64,000 nt of DNA, taken from NCBI GenBank assembly GCA_902776365.1, contig CACYPU010000003.1:62001-126000 (forward strand). The letters run 5' to 3'. Under the pieces are notes generated by a model. It had not been told where the DNA came from. It saw only the letters and a list, made by a program, of their open reading frames with translations, and did not search any database. Made by a program: the position numbers and the translations under genes. Positions within the stretch are counted from its first letter, which is position 1. Every line of letters begins with the position of its first letter. Origin of the DNA: an uncultured Bacteroidota bacterium. Lineage in GTDB: Bacteria > Bacteroidota > Bacteroidia > Bacteroidales > P3. Below are positions 50,650 to 58,862 of this stretch, piece by piece.

Positions 50650-51510
50650 TTATTTATTGTTCTCTTGTTCGAGTTTCTTCATCTCGCGGAAGCTCATGGG
50701 CGAGCGGACGTCGATGCCGTAGAAATTGAAGCCTTCGGCACCGGGCTCGACAATGTCGATAGCCTCGACATCGGGAGGCAGGGCCTCGAAGGTGAGGGAG
50801 TAGACGAGCATATCATAGCCGCCGCGGTTGTGGGCGAAGGGTGTGTATTCGGGATAGAGCGTGATGCCCTCGGTGGCCTGCAGGTGGTAGTGCTTGTCGG
50901 TGGCGAGGTCGCAGATGTAGACGTCGCGGTTGATAGAGAGGCCCTTGTCGTAGAGGGGGCGGTGGGCCGGAGTGCGGTCGCAGTAGGAGAAGTAGACGAC
51001 GGTCTTGTCGCGCTCAATCTCTATCTTTTCGATGCTGACGACCTTGGCAAAGGGCGAGCGGCTCTTGACGAAGGGGAAGTCGAAAGAGCGTGGCACACGG
51101 GGTTTTACAACATAGGTAGGCTCGGGGATACGCTCGGCGGCCTCGGCCTTGTCGCTGACGCGCTCGAAGGCGGAGTTGACGGCGTAGCACTTCATGGAGG
51201 GGTTGAAGTAGAAGACGATGCCTCCCTGTGGGCAGCCTTCCTCATGAGTGTGGGCGTTGCGCACGGTGTGGCGGCTGAGGAGGACAGCGGCACGGGTACC
51301 CTCGAGGGAGACGGCGTTGTAGGCTATGCGGGTGCCGCCCTCGTTGTCGCGCGCCGAGGCGTCGGGATAGCCGAAGTCGCTGACGACGTCGTAGTACGAC
51401 TTGCCCATATAGATTTGCTCGAGGTCGGGGTCGGCCGAGACGAAACGGCCGCTACCGCAACCCGACAATAGCAGCATTGCCGCCACAATGATAATGTTGT
51501 GTATCTTCAT
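50650..51510 (-). CDS. Lipoprotein of unknown function, 286 aa
   Basis: Signal with lipobox: MKIHNIIIVAAMLLLSGCGS (cysteine at 18). Residues 33-60 (LEQIYMGKSYYDVVSDFGYP) resemble the SmpA/OmlA (BamE-like) motif, in which a GMS..V....G.P helix-turn is followed by a short beta sheet. The remainder includes EIERDKTVVYFSYCDRTPAH and a C-terminal VRSPMSFREMKKLEQENNK. No catalytic motif. First gene of a two-gene operon with the S9 peptidase; a promoter box lies 77 bases upstream. Confidence 0.75.
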   Translation of the reverse strand: MKIHNIIIVAAMLLLSGCGSGRFVSADPDLEQIYMGKSYYDVVSDFGYPDASARDNEGGTRIAYNAVSLEGTRAAVLLSRHTVRNAHTHEEGCPQGGIVFYFNPSMKCYAVNSAFERVSDKAEAAERIPEPTYVVKPRVPRSFDFPFVKSRSPFAKVVSIEKIEIERDKTVVYFSYCDRTPAHRPLYDKGLSINRDVYICDLATDKHYHLQATEGITLYPEYTPFAHNRGGYDMLVYSLTFEALPPDVEAIDIVEPGAEGFNFYGIDVRSPMSFREMKKLEQENNK

Positions 51511-51586
51511 CGTAGTTCATTTATCTATCGCAGGTTCAATGACATAAACAAATCACAATGCCATGAACATGCGATTATTTTATTTG

Positions 51587-51594
51587 CAAAGATA
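51587..51594 (-). promoter_or_regulatory. -7 box of the lipoprotein-S9 operon
   Basis: Minus strand TATCTTTG within TTTGTATCTTTGCA, the classic Bacteroidetes form; the start codon lies 77 bases downstream. The -33 element is unclear in the A-rich stretch. Confidence 0.6.
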
Positions 51595-51637
51595 CAAAAA
51601 AAAGTAAAAAGTAAAAATAAAAATTACACTGGCAGAG

Positions 51638-52762
51638 TTATGCGTCGGCGATGATGTCGAGGAGGGGTTTGATGGCATTGGAGGTGATATAGGGAAGCAG
51701 CTCTTCAGAACGGCGTTTCAGTTGCTCCGGACCAAACTCGATATCCATCACGCCGTCGACAGCCTTGCGCAAAGCCTCCGCATCGTCGGCGATGGTGCAG
51801 AGGTTGTCGAGAGCCGTACCCACCATCATGTTGCTATTGACAATACAGTGGCGCCCAGCAAACAAGGCATAGAGGAGCTTGAGCTTCAAGCCTGTAGGCT
51901 GGCCTGTGATTAGCACATTCACCTGTGCGTCAGCGATAAGCCTGGCCATAGTGGCGTCATCCGGAGAATCGACCACGGTCACATTTGCGCAACGTTCGGC
52001 AACGGCGCACAGGCGTGGTGTGGGGGTATGGCCGGCCACCACCAATCGGTGTCGGAGGCCACAGAACACGTTCTGTATGAGGTTGATGGCAGCCATTTCG
52101 TTTTCCGGCACGGAGAGGTTGCCATGATATAGCGCATAGTCGCCACGCCCCAACTGCGACACGACCTCGCCATACGGATGACCGCAGGGCACCACATGGA
52201 CGTTGCGGCATCCCATGGCCTGCAGGCTGTCGCGGTCGGCCTCCGACACTGCCAGCACGGCATCGGCCTTGGCAATCAGAGGTTCGTAACGGCGCAGTTT
52301 TTTGGATTCCAACGTGAGGTAGGCCTTTCGGAAGAGGTTGTGCTCGGCGACGGCGAGCATGGAATAGTAGTCGGTCTCGATATTATGGGCGCGGACGATG
52401 ACACAACGGTCACGGAATAATTCCTTGTCTTCGAGCAGCGAACAGCAGTGGACGCCCTCCAAGAGTATTGGTAGCCGGTCGGCAAGCAGTTTGCAGCGAA
52501 GCTCGGCATTGTCACGCGAGGTGACTATGAACGGACGACGTGAGAGATGGCGCAACGGCGACATGTCGCGACGATAATAGGAGACGCTCTCGCACAGAGA
52601 CTCCAGCTGCGGCGCCACCGGACGGCCGTAGGAGAAGCAATGCAGATGGACGGCGATATCGGCATCATGCAGGGCCTTGAGCCGATAGTACATATCTATC
52701 ACGCCTCCGTAGTCGGCCGGCCACGGCACATTGAAAGCCACCATATGCATCTCGCGTGCCAT
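51638..52762 (-). CDS. Glycosyltransferase (GT4-like)
   Basis: 374 residues, GT-B fold. Seen: VAFNVPWPADYGGVIDMYYR (the G-G donor loop of GT-B enzymes), VIVRAHNIETDYYSML, KADAVLAVSEADRDSLQAMG, VHVVPCGHPYG, then C-terminal YALYHGNLSVPENEMAAINL, HRLVVAGHTPTPRL, VNVLITGQPTGLKLKLLYAL where the usual E is replaced by a G-L-K-L-K segment. It is isolated from the capsule locus and GC-rich, so it belongs to the core genome, perhaps for LPS or a glycolipid. Confidence 0.85.
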   Translation of the reverse strand: MAREMHMVAFNVPWPADYGGVIDMYYRLKALHDADIAVHLHCFSYGRPVAPQLESLCESVSYYRRDMSPLRHLSRRPFIVTSRDNAELRCKLLADRLPILLEGVHCCSLLEDKELFRDRCVIVRAHNIETDYYSMLAVAEHNLFRKAYLTLESKKLRRYEPLIAKADAVLAVSEADRDSLQAMGCRNVHVVPCGHPYGEVVSQLGRGDYALYHGNLSVPENEMAAINLIQNVFCGLRHRLVVAGHTPTPRLCAVAERCANVTVVDSPDDATMARLIADAQVNVLITGQPTGLKLKLLYALFAGRHCIVNSNMMVGTALDNLCTIADDAEALRKAVDGVMDIEFGPEQLKRRSEELLPYITSNAIKPLLDIIADA

Positions 52763-52796
52763 CAGTTTGAAAGTTTAGAGTTAAGAATTAAAATAA

Positions 52797-53582
52797 TTAA
52801 AAGTCAAGGGTTAGGTTGTCGTAGGCTAGGTGGACGCCGGAGGGGAGTTCGGCTTCCACCTCGGCATGTCTACCCAGTTCATGGCTAATATGCGTAAGGT
52901 AGGCTTGCTCGGGCTTGAGCCGTGCAATGATGTCCAAGGCTTCGGGGAGGCAAAAGTGCGAGAAGTGCTTCTCTTTACGCAGTGCGTTAATAACCAACAC
53001 CTTCAATCCCTTCAGCTTTTCCAGTTCGCTGTCGGGAATGTAGTTGGCGTCGGTAATATAGGCGAAGTTCTGGATGCGGAAACCCAGGATGGGGAGGTCC
53101 TTGTGCATGACGTGGATGGGAACGACCTCAGGTTGAGAATGATGAATGGAGAATGGGGAGTTATCCACTTGATGGAGCTCGGCCTCTGGAAGTCCGGGGT
53201 ACTGGTGGTGTTCGAAGATATATTTATAGTCGCGCAGGAGCGCCGTCTGGGCTTCGGCATTGAGGTAGATATCCATCTTGCTGTGCTGCACGTAGTTGAA
53301 CGAGCGAATGTCGTCGATGCCCCCCACATGGTCACGGTGGGCGTGGGTGATGAGGATGGCATCAAGGTGGTCGACACGGTGGCGCAGCATCTGCTGACGG
53401 AAGTCGGGACCGATGTCGAAGAGGATGTTAGTGGGTAGTTGGTAGTTGGTAGAGGATAGTTGGAGGAGAGCGGAGGTACGAAGACGAGTGTCCCGCTCGT
53501 CAGACGAGCGGCACACATTGCAATGGCAGGCGATGACCGGCACACCCTGCGACGTTCCCGTACCCAGAAAGGTCAGTTTCAC
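52797..53582 (-). CDS. MBL-fold hydrolase (PhnP-like)
   Basis: Metallo-beta-lactamase fold, 261 residues: FLGTGTSQGVPVIACHCNVC (N-terminal signature with the CxC pair), LITHAHRDHVGGIDDIRSFN (HxHxDH motif, about 78-97), VIPIHVMHKDLP, YITDANYIPDSELEKL and YLTHISHELGRH. Close relatives act on cyclic phosphates or thioesters. Two loops are repeat-encoded: LSSTNYQLPT (53426-53466) and NSPFSIHHSQPEV (53133-53160), both absent from typical family members. The stop-to-start overlap with rprY upstream is 4 bases, so the two are co-translated. Confidence 0.87.
   Translation of the reverse strand: MKLTFLGTGTSQGVPVIACHCNVCRSSDERDTRLRTSALLQLSSTNYQLPTNILFDIGPDFRQQMLRHRVDHLDAILITHAHRDHVGGIDDIRSFNYVQHSKMDIYLNAEAQTALLRDYKYIFEHHQYPGLPEAELHQVDNSPFSIHHSQPEVVPIHVMHKDLPILGFRIQNFAYITDANYIPDSELEKLKGLKVLVINALRKEKHFSHFCLPEALDIIARLKPEQAYLTHISHELGRHAEVEAELPSGVHLAYDNLTLDF
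53133..53160. repeat. Heptamer repeat inside the MBL gene (2)
   Basis: GAGAATG, ATGAATG, GAGAATG, GGGAG; encodes SPFSIHHSQ. Confidence 0.7.
53426..53466. repeat. Heptamer repeat inside the MBL gene (1)
   Basis: AGTGGGT, AGTTGGT, AGTTGGT, AGAGGAT, AGTTGGA; encodes QLSSTNYQLPT between LRTSALL and NILFDIGPD. Confidence 0.75.
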
Positions 53583-54274
53583 TGTTCTTTATGCGTCAGC
53601 TTGAATCCGACACCATGCACGTTGACGATTTCCACCGTCGGGTCGGCCTTGAGGTATTTGCGCAGTTTGGTGATATAGACATCCATGCTTCGGGCGGCGA
53701 AATAGCTGTCGTCCTTCCAGATTTTCTGGAGGGTGGTGTTGCGGTCGACAAGTTGGTTGAAATTCACCGCAAAGATGCGAAGGAGGTCGCATTCTTTGGC
53801 CGTCAGGCGCTGCACATCGTCGCCGATGGTGAGGGTCTGGTGGATATAGTCGAAGGTGAAGCCGCCAATCTTGAAGACATTCTTGTCGGGACGGTCCTCG
53901 TTGAAGCTGCGGCGCATGGTGGCATTGAGACGTGCCAAGAGTTCCTCCATGGAGAAGGGCTTGGTGATATAGTCGTCGGCACCCACCTCGAAGCCTTTGA
54001 GCTTGTCTTCCTCGAGATTCTTGGCTGTGAGGAAGATAATGGGGATTTTCTTGTCCACTTTTCGTATTTCCTTGGCCACGGCAAAGCCGTCTTTCTGTGG
54101 CATCATGACATCAAGGATGCAAGCATCGACATCCTCGGCGTCGAACTGCGCGGTGGCATCGTCGCCGTCTTTAGCCCATACGACGGTATAGCCCTTCTGG
54201 GTGAGATAGGCTTTGAGGATGGTTCCCAGGTTGGGATCGTCTTCAGCGACCAAAAGTTTAATTCCAAGATTCAT
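53579..54274 (-). CDS. rprY: OmpR-family response regulator
   Basis: 231 residues. Receiver: LLVAEDDPNLGTILKAYLTQ (acidic pocket ED), phospho-acceptor in DACILDVMMPQKDGFAVA (D at about 57), IIFLTAKN (T) and ADDYITKPFSMEELLARL (K). C-terminal winged helix: FTFDYIHQTLTIGDDVQRLT, AKECDLLRIFAVNFNQLVDR, and RSMDVYITKLRKYLKADPTV. Closely resembles Bacteroides RprY; the RprX kinase is not adjacent. It leads a two-gene operon with the MBL hydrolase. The 114-base gap upstream is AT-rich and holds its promoter, but no box is clear enough to call. Confidence 0.85.
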   Translation of the reverse strand: MNLGIKLLVAEDDPNLGTILKAYLTQKGYTVVWAKDGDDATAQFDAEDVDACILDVMMPQKDGFAVAKEIRKVDKKIPIIFLTAKNLEEDKLKGFEVGADDYITKPFSMEELLARLNATMRRSFNEDRPDKNVFKIGGFTFDYIHQTLTIGDDVQRLTAKECDLLRIFAVNFNQLVDRNTTLQKIWKDDSYFAARSMDVYITKLRKYLKADPTVEIVNVHGVGFKLTHKEQ

Positions 54275-54388
54275 AATACAAACGGTTTATGCTTTTTTTT
54301 TCAACAATTAAGGTGTTTTACTACCCATTTAGTACCCTAATAACTGAGAAAATTGCATTTTATTGTATTTTAAGTTAAATTTTTTATG

Positions 54389-55540
54389 TTAATTTGGAAA
54401 AGTGGTGTGCATGACAGAGATGTAGGCATGACGTAAATCGTTGGCACTGAGGTATCCACACTGGTGGGCGAGGCACGTCAGATCGTCGGGCTCATCGAGG
54501 TGGTAGAGCGACTTCTGCTCGTTGAGCAGACGGACGGCATGCTCGATGCGGAGGGAGTCGATATAGTCGGCAAAGGAGGTTCCCAGTTGCTTGTGGACTG
54601 CGTCGATGATATCGTCCTCGGAGACACGGAAATGGTCGGCAAGGAGGAAGACCGAGAGGTCGGGGTTGAGGTAGGCCTTGGTGTCTTCGATGTATTCGGA
54701 CAACTGGCGGCCGAGGAGCGTCAGGTCGCGCCGCGAACGCGGGGCCAGGCGCTGCCGACTCACGTTGAGTGTCTCGACGCCGACAGGGGTGCGGAAAGCG
54801 CAGTAGCCGATGAAGAACATGACCACCGCCTGCATGGCGGCGCCGAGGGCTGTACCCAAAACGGGTCGCGGAGCGTTGAAGGGATACATGACGTAGCTGA
54901 AGACCACGAAGAAGCAGTTGAGGGCCACGAAGAGGTAGGTGCCCAGCAGGTCGGCGCGGTGGACGCGGTTGGCGGAATAGTATTCGTCGAGCAGACGGCT
55001 GAAACGGTTGATGCGAATGATGCTGTAGACACCGACGAAGGTCGCCTCTATAATAATAAGGAACCAGTAGAGATAGAAGTGAACGGCGACGATAAGGTTA
55101 TAGCGCCAACTGTTCTCAAAGAAGATGTGGGCGTGGCCTTCGCTGCCACGATGTATCCACAGGCGGTACATGTCGGCACCACCAATGATTACCGATGCCG
55201 CCATGAGGGCCACCACCACCACCGCCGGTATGATGAGCACATTAAGTCGCGACAGCAGGGGACGTTTCTCGCCAACGTCGGTCAAATCGGAGACAGCTGA
55301 CTGGATGAGCGGCGGAGTGAACATGGAAAGTATCATGAACAGGATTACAAGCAGATACTCACCCTTGAGGAAACTATTGAAGAAGGTACTGTAAATGATG
55401 ACTGACAGCCCCATCGTCAACAATGCAGCCATAATGAGCCACTGTGCACCAAGCACACGACGCTTGAAAAAGAGCGTCACAAAAGGCCAATAGAGCGCCG
55501 AGAGGCCCATGAGGAAATATATCAATGCTATCGGTGTCAT
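54389..55540 (-). CDS. Membrane-embedded AraC-type regulator
   Basis: 383 residues: seven hydrophobic helices in the first 265 (for example IYFLMGLSALYWPFVTLFF, WLIMAALLTMGLSVIIYSTF, VLGTALGAAMQAVVMFFIGY), then a cytoplasmic domain of about 110 residues with an AraC-like pattern: DLSVFLLADHFRVSEDDIID, AVHKQLGTSFADYIDSLRIE, HAVRLLNEQ and CLAHQCGYLSANDLRHAYIS. Signal reception through the membrane and direct DNA binding are combined in one protein. It overlaps the gene for a seven-helix protein by 4 bases, which is likely its partner. The C-terminus is short after the second HTH. Confidence 0.82.
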   Translation of the reverse strand: MTPIALIYFLMGLSALYWPFVTLFFKRRVLGAQWLIMAALLTMGLSVIIYSTFFNSFLKGEYLLVILFMILSMFTPPLIQSAVSDLTDVGEKRPLLSRLNVLIIPAVVVVALMAASVIIGGADMYRLWIHRGSEGHAHIFFENSWRYNLIVAVHFYLYWFLIIIEATFVGVYSIIRINRFSRLLDEYYSANRVHRADLLGTYLFVALNCFFVVFSYVMYPFNAPRPVLGTALGAAMQAVVMFFIGYCAFRTPVGVETLNVSRQRLAPRSRRDLTLLGRQLSEYIEDTKAYLNPDLSVFLLADHFRVSEDDIIDAVHKQLGTSFADYIDSLRIEHAVRLLNEQKSLYHLDEPDDLTCLAHQCGYLSANDLRHAYISVMHTTFPN

Positions 55541-56334
55541 GATTCGAAGTTTTTATTACGTATATATTCAGCAAGATAACGGGCATCGTATTTCATGCGG
55601 TATGCCAAAAGGCCAGTTAGAAACTGCACCACCGCCAGCAGCGTCACACTAACGATGAGCCAGTATTTATAGTATGGCGGTCTGAAATAGCATGCATAGT
55701 ATATCAATCCGGCTAGCGGAATGAATATCCAAACGATAGTATTGAGGTCCCGCATATTGAAGAACGGCAGGTTCATATCCTCGGCATAATAGCTGTTGTA
55801 CCGTTGTTGGAAGCGGCGAATTTTCCGCGTGGCAATAAGTACCAGTATGAACGAATAAACGATGAGTACTACAGGGAAGACCCCATATTTCCATATCGTC
55901 ATGAAATTCCATGCCGGGTCTTCTTTATTCCAAGAGATGCCATTCTCACGGTAAAAAAGGCACATCTCCTCGTAGCGTCGGGGTCCCAGCCAGAACACCG
56001 CGACGGTGAGACCTATGATAAACAGAAGCGGAATCAAAAAAACGCGTCTCTGCTCGAGGGTGGCGCCACGGGCCTCGGTATGGGCACAAATGCCGATATA
56101 GAACATCGGACCACAAACCACGGCCAGCACCTCCCATGTATAGGTATAAATGAAGATATGCTCTTCCTGTCCCCGGAAAAAGACACCGAAGACTGTCATG
56201 GCGACAGCCTCTATAAAAAGCATCAGGCTCAATATCACCTGCGACCTTGTGGGGCGACGACGCCCCATCACGATGATCAGCGCCCACACTGCCGAAACAA
56301 ACGCCGGCAAGTATAAGATGTAACTCCACTTCAT
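55537..56334 (-). CDS. Seven-helix membrane protein, partner of the AraC-type regulator
   Basis: 265 residues with about seven helices (LYLPAFVSAVWALIIVMG, VILSLMLFIEAVAMTVFGVF, YTYTWEVLAVVCGPMFYIGI, VFLIPLLFIIGLTVAVFWLG, VVLIVYSFILVLIATRKI, IVWIFIPLAGLIYYACYF, LIVSVTLLAVVQFLTGLLAY). It is like the membrane half of the next gene without the DNA-binding domain; it ends RMKYDARYLAEYIRNKNFES. The stop overlaps the next start (ATGA), and its own start overlaps the ispG stop by 4 bases, so all three genes form one operon headed by ispG. Confidence 0.7.
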   Translation of the reverse strand: MKWSYILYLPAFVSAVWALIIVMGRRRPTRSQVILSLMLFIEAVAMTVFGVFFRGQEEHIFIYTYTWEVLAVVCGPMFYIGICAHTEARGATLEQRRVFLIPLLFIIGLTVAVFWLGPRRYEEMCLFYRENGISWNKEDPAWNFMTIWKYGVFPVVLIVYSFILVLIATRKIRRFQQRYNSYYAEDMNLPFFNMRDLNTIVWIFIPLAGLIYYACYFRPPYYKYWLIVSVTLLAVVQFLTGLLAYRMKYDARYLAEYIRNKNFES

Positions 56335-57464
56335 AACTTTCTGTCGTTTTCTATAAATTTGACTAATTCATTAACTGCGTCCTTTTGGTCGATGTCGCGC
56401 TTGACCACCTCCTTGCCTTTGTAGAGTGTAATCTTGCCGTGACCGGAGCCGACATAGCCGTAGTCGGCGTCGGCCATCTCGCCGGGGCCGTTGACGATGC
56501 AGCCCATCACGCCTATCTTCACGCCCACCAGGTGCTTGGTCTTCTCCTTAATCTCCTTCAGGGCGCGCTGGATGTCGTACTGCGTGCGGCCGCAGGAGGG
56601 GCAAGCGATGTACTCGGGCTGCGTGATGCGGGCGCCGACGGCCTGCAGAATGTCGTAGGCGATGGGCATCTCGCGCTCGGGATCTTCGGTGAGACTGACG
56701 CGTACGGTGTCGCCGATGCCGTCGAGCAACAGGGCTCCAATGCCGGCGGCGCTCTTGAGGCGGCCCTGCATGCCGTCGCCCGCCTCGGTGACGCCGAGGT
56801 GTATCGGATAGTCCATACCGAGGGCGTGCATCTTCTGTACGAAGAGACGCGTACTATCCACCATCACCTTCACGTTGCTGGCTTTCATCGAGAAGACGAG
56901 GTCATGGTAGTCCTGCTCCTCGCAGACGCGGGCGAACTCGATGGCCGACTGCGCCATGCCCTCGGGCGTGTTGCCGTAGCGGCTCATGATGCGCTCGGAG
57001 AGCGAGCCGTGATTGGTGCCGATGCGCATGGCGGTGTGGTGCACCTTGCAGATGTCGATGAGAGAGGCCATCCTCTCCCCTATCCGCTTCAGCTCGTCGT
57101 TGTATTCCTGCTCGGTGAACTCCAGCTTGCCGGTATTGCGGTCGGTGTAGTTGCCTGGGTTGACGCGCACCTTCTCCACCAGCGTGGCGGCCACTTCGGC
57201 GGCCTTGGGGTTGAAGTGTATGTCGGCCACCAGCGGCACCTCGCAGCCGCGCTTCAGCAGTTCCTCCTTGATGCGGCCGAGGTTCTCGGCGGCCTTCACG
57301 TCGGGCGCCGTGATGCGCACCAGCTCGCATCCCGCCTCCACCATGCGGAGTGCCTGCTCCACGGTGGCGCGGGTGTCCATCGTGTCGGTGTTCGTCATGC
57401 TCTGCACGCGGACGGGCGCTCCCCCGCCCAGTGTCAAGTTGCCTATATGTATCTGTCTGCTCAT
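56331..57464 (-). CDS. ispG: 4-hydroxy-3-methylbut-2-enyl diphosphate synthase (flavodoxin/ferredoxin)
   Basis: MEP-pathway enzyme with a [4Fe-4S] cluster. Seen: IHIGNLTLGGGAPVRVQSMT, PLVADIHFNPKAA, VRVNPGNYTDR, RIGTNHGSLSERIMSRYGNT, HLGVTEAGDGMQGRLKSAAG, and the cluster ligands YIACPSCGRTQYDIQ and KIGVMGCIVNGPGEMADADY (C-x2-C and C). At 377 residues it is the compact bacterial form; in most Bacteroidetes IspG has an extra domain and is above 600 residues. The C-terminal DADYGYVGSGHGKITLYKGK is typical. Confidence 0.95.
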   Translation of the reverse strand: MSRQIHIGNLTLGGGAPVRVQSMTNTDTMDTRATVEQALRMVEAGCELVRITAPDVKAAENLGRIKEELLKRGCEVPLVADIHFNPKAAEVAATLVEKVRVNPGNYTDRNTGKLEFTEQEYNDELKRIGERMASLIDICKVHHTAMRIGTNHGSLSERIMSRYGNTPEGMAQSAIEFARVCEEQDYHDLVFSMKASNVKVMVDSTRLFVQKMHALGMDYPIHLGVTEAGDGMQGRLKSAAGIGALLLDGIGDTVRVSLTEDPEREMPIAYDILQAVGARITQPEYIACPSCGRTQYDIQRALKEIKEKTKHLVGVKIGVMGCIVNGPGEMADADYGYVGSGHGKITLYKGKEVVKRDIDQKDAVNELVKFIENDRKL

Positions 57465-57512
57465 TGCTTGTTTATTTTTACAAAATCATAACGGCCTCTA
57501 ATTACAAGGGGT

Positions 57513-57998
57513 TTATCTTACGGAAATCTTCACTCCATTGATTTCCATTTTTTGAGTTGGAGCATTTGCTTCAATCTCAACGTCTTTGTCCCAATCGGTC
57601 TCCACTATTTTAACCCCAGGGAAGACATGACGCTTGGGTTGCAGTTTTATCGTGTATGGCTTCGCATTGGTTACTTTAACACGCTGCCAATAATGTTCAA
57701 AACCAGTGTATGCCACCTCGATGTCATATATTCCAGTTTGCATTGATATCTCAAAGTTCCCGTTGATGTCAGTTGTATCAACCCAGTATATATAGCATCG
57801 GTCGCGCACATTTACCTTGGCAAATGGTATGGCACCTCCATTTGTGCTATCAATCACGGTACCCTTGAATACCACACTGGGACGTTGTAAATCCACGTCT
57901 ATCATCCGAACACCCGTCTCTGTTGTGTCCACGCTTTGCGCCGCGGCACTGAAACTGATACCGCACAGCACGACGAGTGTCAAGATTGCTTTTTTCAT
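57513..57998 (-). CDS. Secreted carboxypeptidase-regulatory-like (CarbopepD_reg) protein
   Basis: Start chosen at the ATG at 57998 (MKKAILTLVVLCGISFSAAA), a clean signal peptide cleaved near AQS; the frame opens earlier at 58046. The mature protein carries FKGTVIDSTNGGAIPFAKVN, NGNFEISMQTGIYDIEVAYT and PYTIKLQPK, a beta-sandwich domain as in TonB-dependent receptor plug extensions. It lacks the receptor barrel, so it is a stand-alone surface or periplasmic protein. Lies between ispG and the DUF2027-like gene. Function unknown. Confidence 0.78.
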   Translation of the reverse strand: MKKAILTLVVLCGISFSAAAQSVDTTETGVRMIDVDLQRPSVVFKGTVIDSTNGGAIPFAKVNVRDRCYIYWVDTTDINGNFEISMQTGIYDIEVAYTGFEHYWQRVKVTNAKPYTIKLQPKRHVFPGVKIVETDWDKDVEIEANAPTQKMEINGVKISVR

Positions 57999-58029
57999 AT
58001 CATTAACGATTATAGAAGCATCCGTACAA

Positions 58030-58392
58030 TTACGATATGCGTGCAATAGTCCGTTGCAAGCTCAGCACTTGGCTCTTGAGCTGCTTTATCTGGTCCTGCA
58101 GGTTGGCGTTCTGGCTGCGAAGACGGCGATTCTCCTCTATCAGCTCCAGCTGCGTGGGCTCGCGGTGCTCCTCTTTGGCGCGCTGCTCGACGCTCTGGCC
58201 GATAGTCTCGTCATTAAAGACCTTGCCGACGCCCTGCTGCTCCGCCATGCGGATAAGCTCGCTGGGCGCAAACGGCATGTCGAAGCCGCTCTCGTCCTCG
58301 ACATACACCATGCCACCCTGAATCTTTTTAACCACACCCCCACCGATGGCGTTGAGAAACTTCACTTTGTCGCCTATTTCAAATTGTGCCAT
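58030..58392 (-). CDS. Small SH3-like plus coiled-coil protein (DUF2027-like N-terminus)
   Basis: Start chosen at the ATG at 58392 (MAQFEIGDKVKFLNAIGGGV), 6 bases after the preceding lipoprotein stop. The first 45 residues (GDKVKFLNAIGGGVVKKIQG, MVYVEDESGFDMPFAPSELI) match the N-terminal domain of DUF2027/Smr-type MutS2-like proteins. Then a heptad-rich coiled coil from REPTQLELIEENRRLRSQNA to QVLSLQRTIARIS. The Smr nuclease domain of the long family members is missing. Could be a nucleic-acid-associated dimer; not certain. Confidence 0.72.
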   Translation of the reverse strand: MAQFEIGDKVKFLNAIGGGVVKKIQGGMVYVEDESGFDMPFAPSELIRMAEQQGVGKVFNDETIGQSVEQRAKEEHREPTQLELIEENRRLRSQNANLQDQIKQLKSQVLSLQRTIARIS

Positions 58393-58397
58393 ATTCT

Positions 58398-58862
58398 TTA
58401 CGGTTTTACGGTCATATCTTTCTGTATGGTGTCGAGCTTCCATACGGGCGATTGTTTGCCACAGAGGCGCTCATAGTCTTTGTTGTTCGATGTGCTGCAT
58501 CCGACCACACTCACCTCGTTGATGTAGAAGGTGCTGTTTGTATGGTCAAGTCCTCCCTTGTATTGGACGGTGAAACTCATAGTGTTGCCCATACCGTCGG
58601 CGAAGCTGTAGGTGTTGAGGTTGACTTTGTCGTTGGGTATCCAGGCGGAATAGGTGTAGTCGCCTTCCATGTGGGCAACCTCGTGACGGCGTTCGTTCCG
58701 AGTGTCGTGATTCATACCGACATAATTGTAGCCCTCACTCTCGATACCCGCAACAACTTTATCGATGGTGCTATTGTATGCCGGCACCGATGTCACATGC
58801 ATCGGTCCCACACAAGCGGTAAATACGAGCGCCATCACGCCTGCCATCAGTATCTTTTTCAT
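58398..58862 (-). CDS. Lipoprotein of unknown function, 154 aa
   Basis: N-terminus MKKILMAGVMALVFTACVGP has a lipobox (cysteine at 17). The remainder shows beta-type sequence without known motifs: YNYVGMNHDTRNERRHEVAH, SAWIPNDKVNLNTYSFADGM, TVQYKGGLDHTNSTFYINEV. Its start overlaps the mpl stop by 4 bases, so it is translated with the cell-wall recycling gene. May sit on the outer membrane; function not known. Confidence 0.75.
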   Translation of the reverse strand: MKKILMAGVMALVFTACVGPMHVTSVPAYNSTIDKVVAGIESEGYNYVGMNHDTRNERRHEVAHMEGDYTYSAWIPNDKVNLNTYSFADGMGNTMSFTVQYKGGLDHTNSTFYINEVSVVGCSTSNNKDYERLCGKQSPVWKLDTIQKDMTVKP

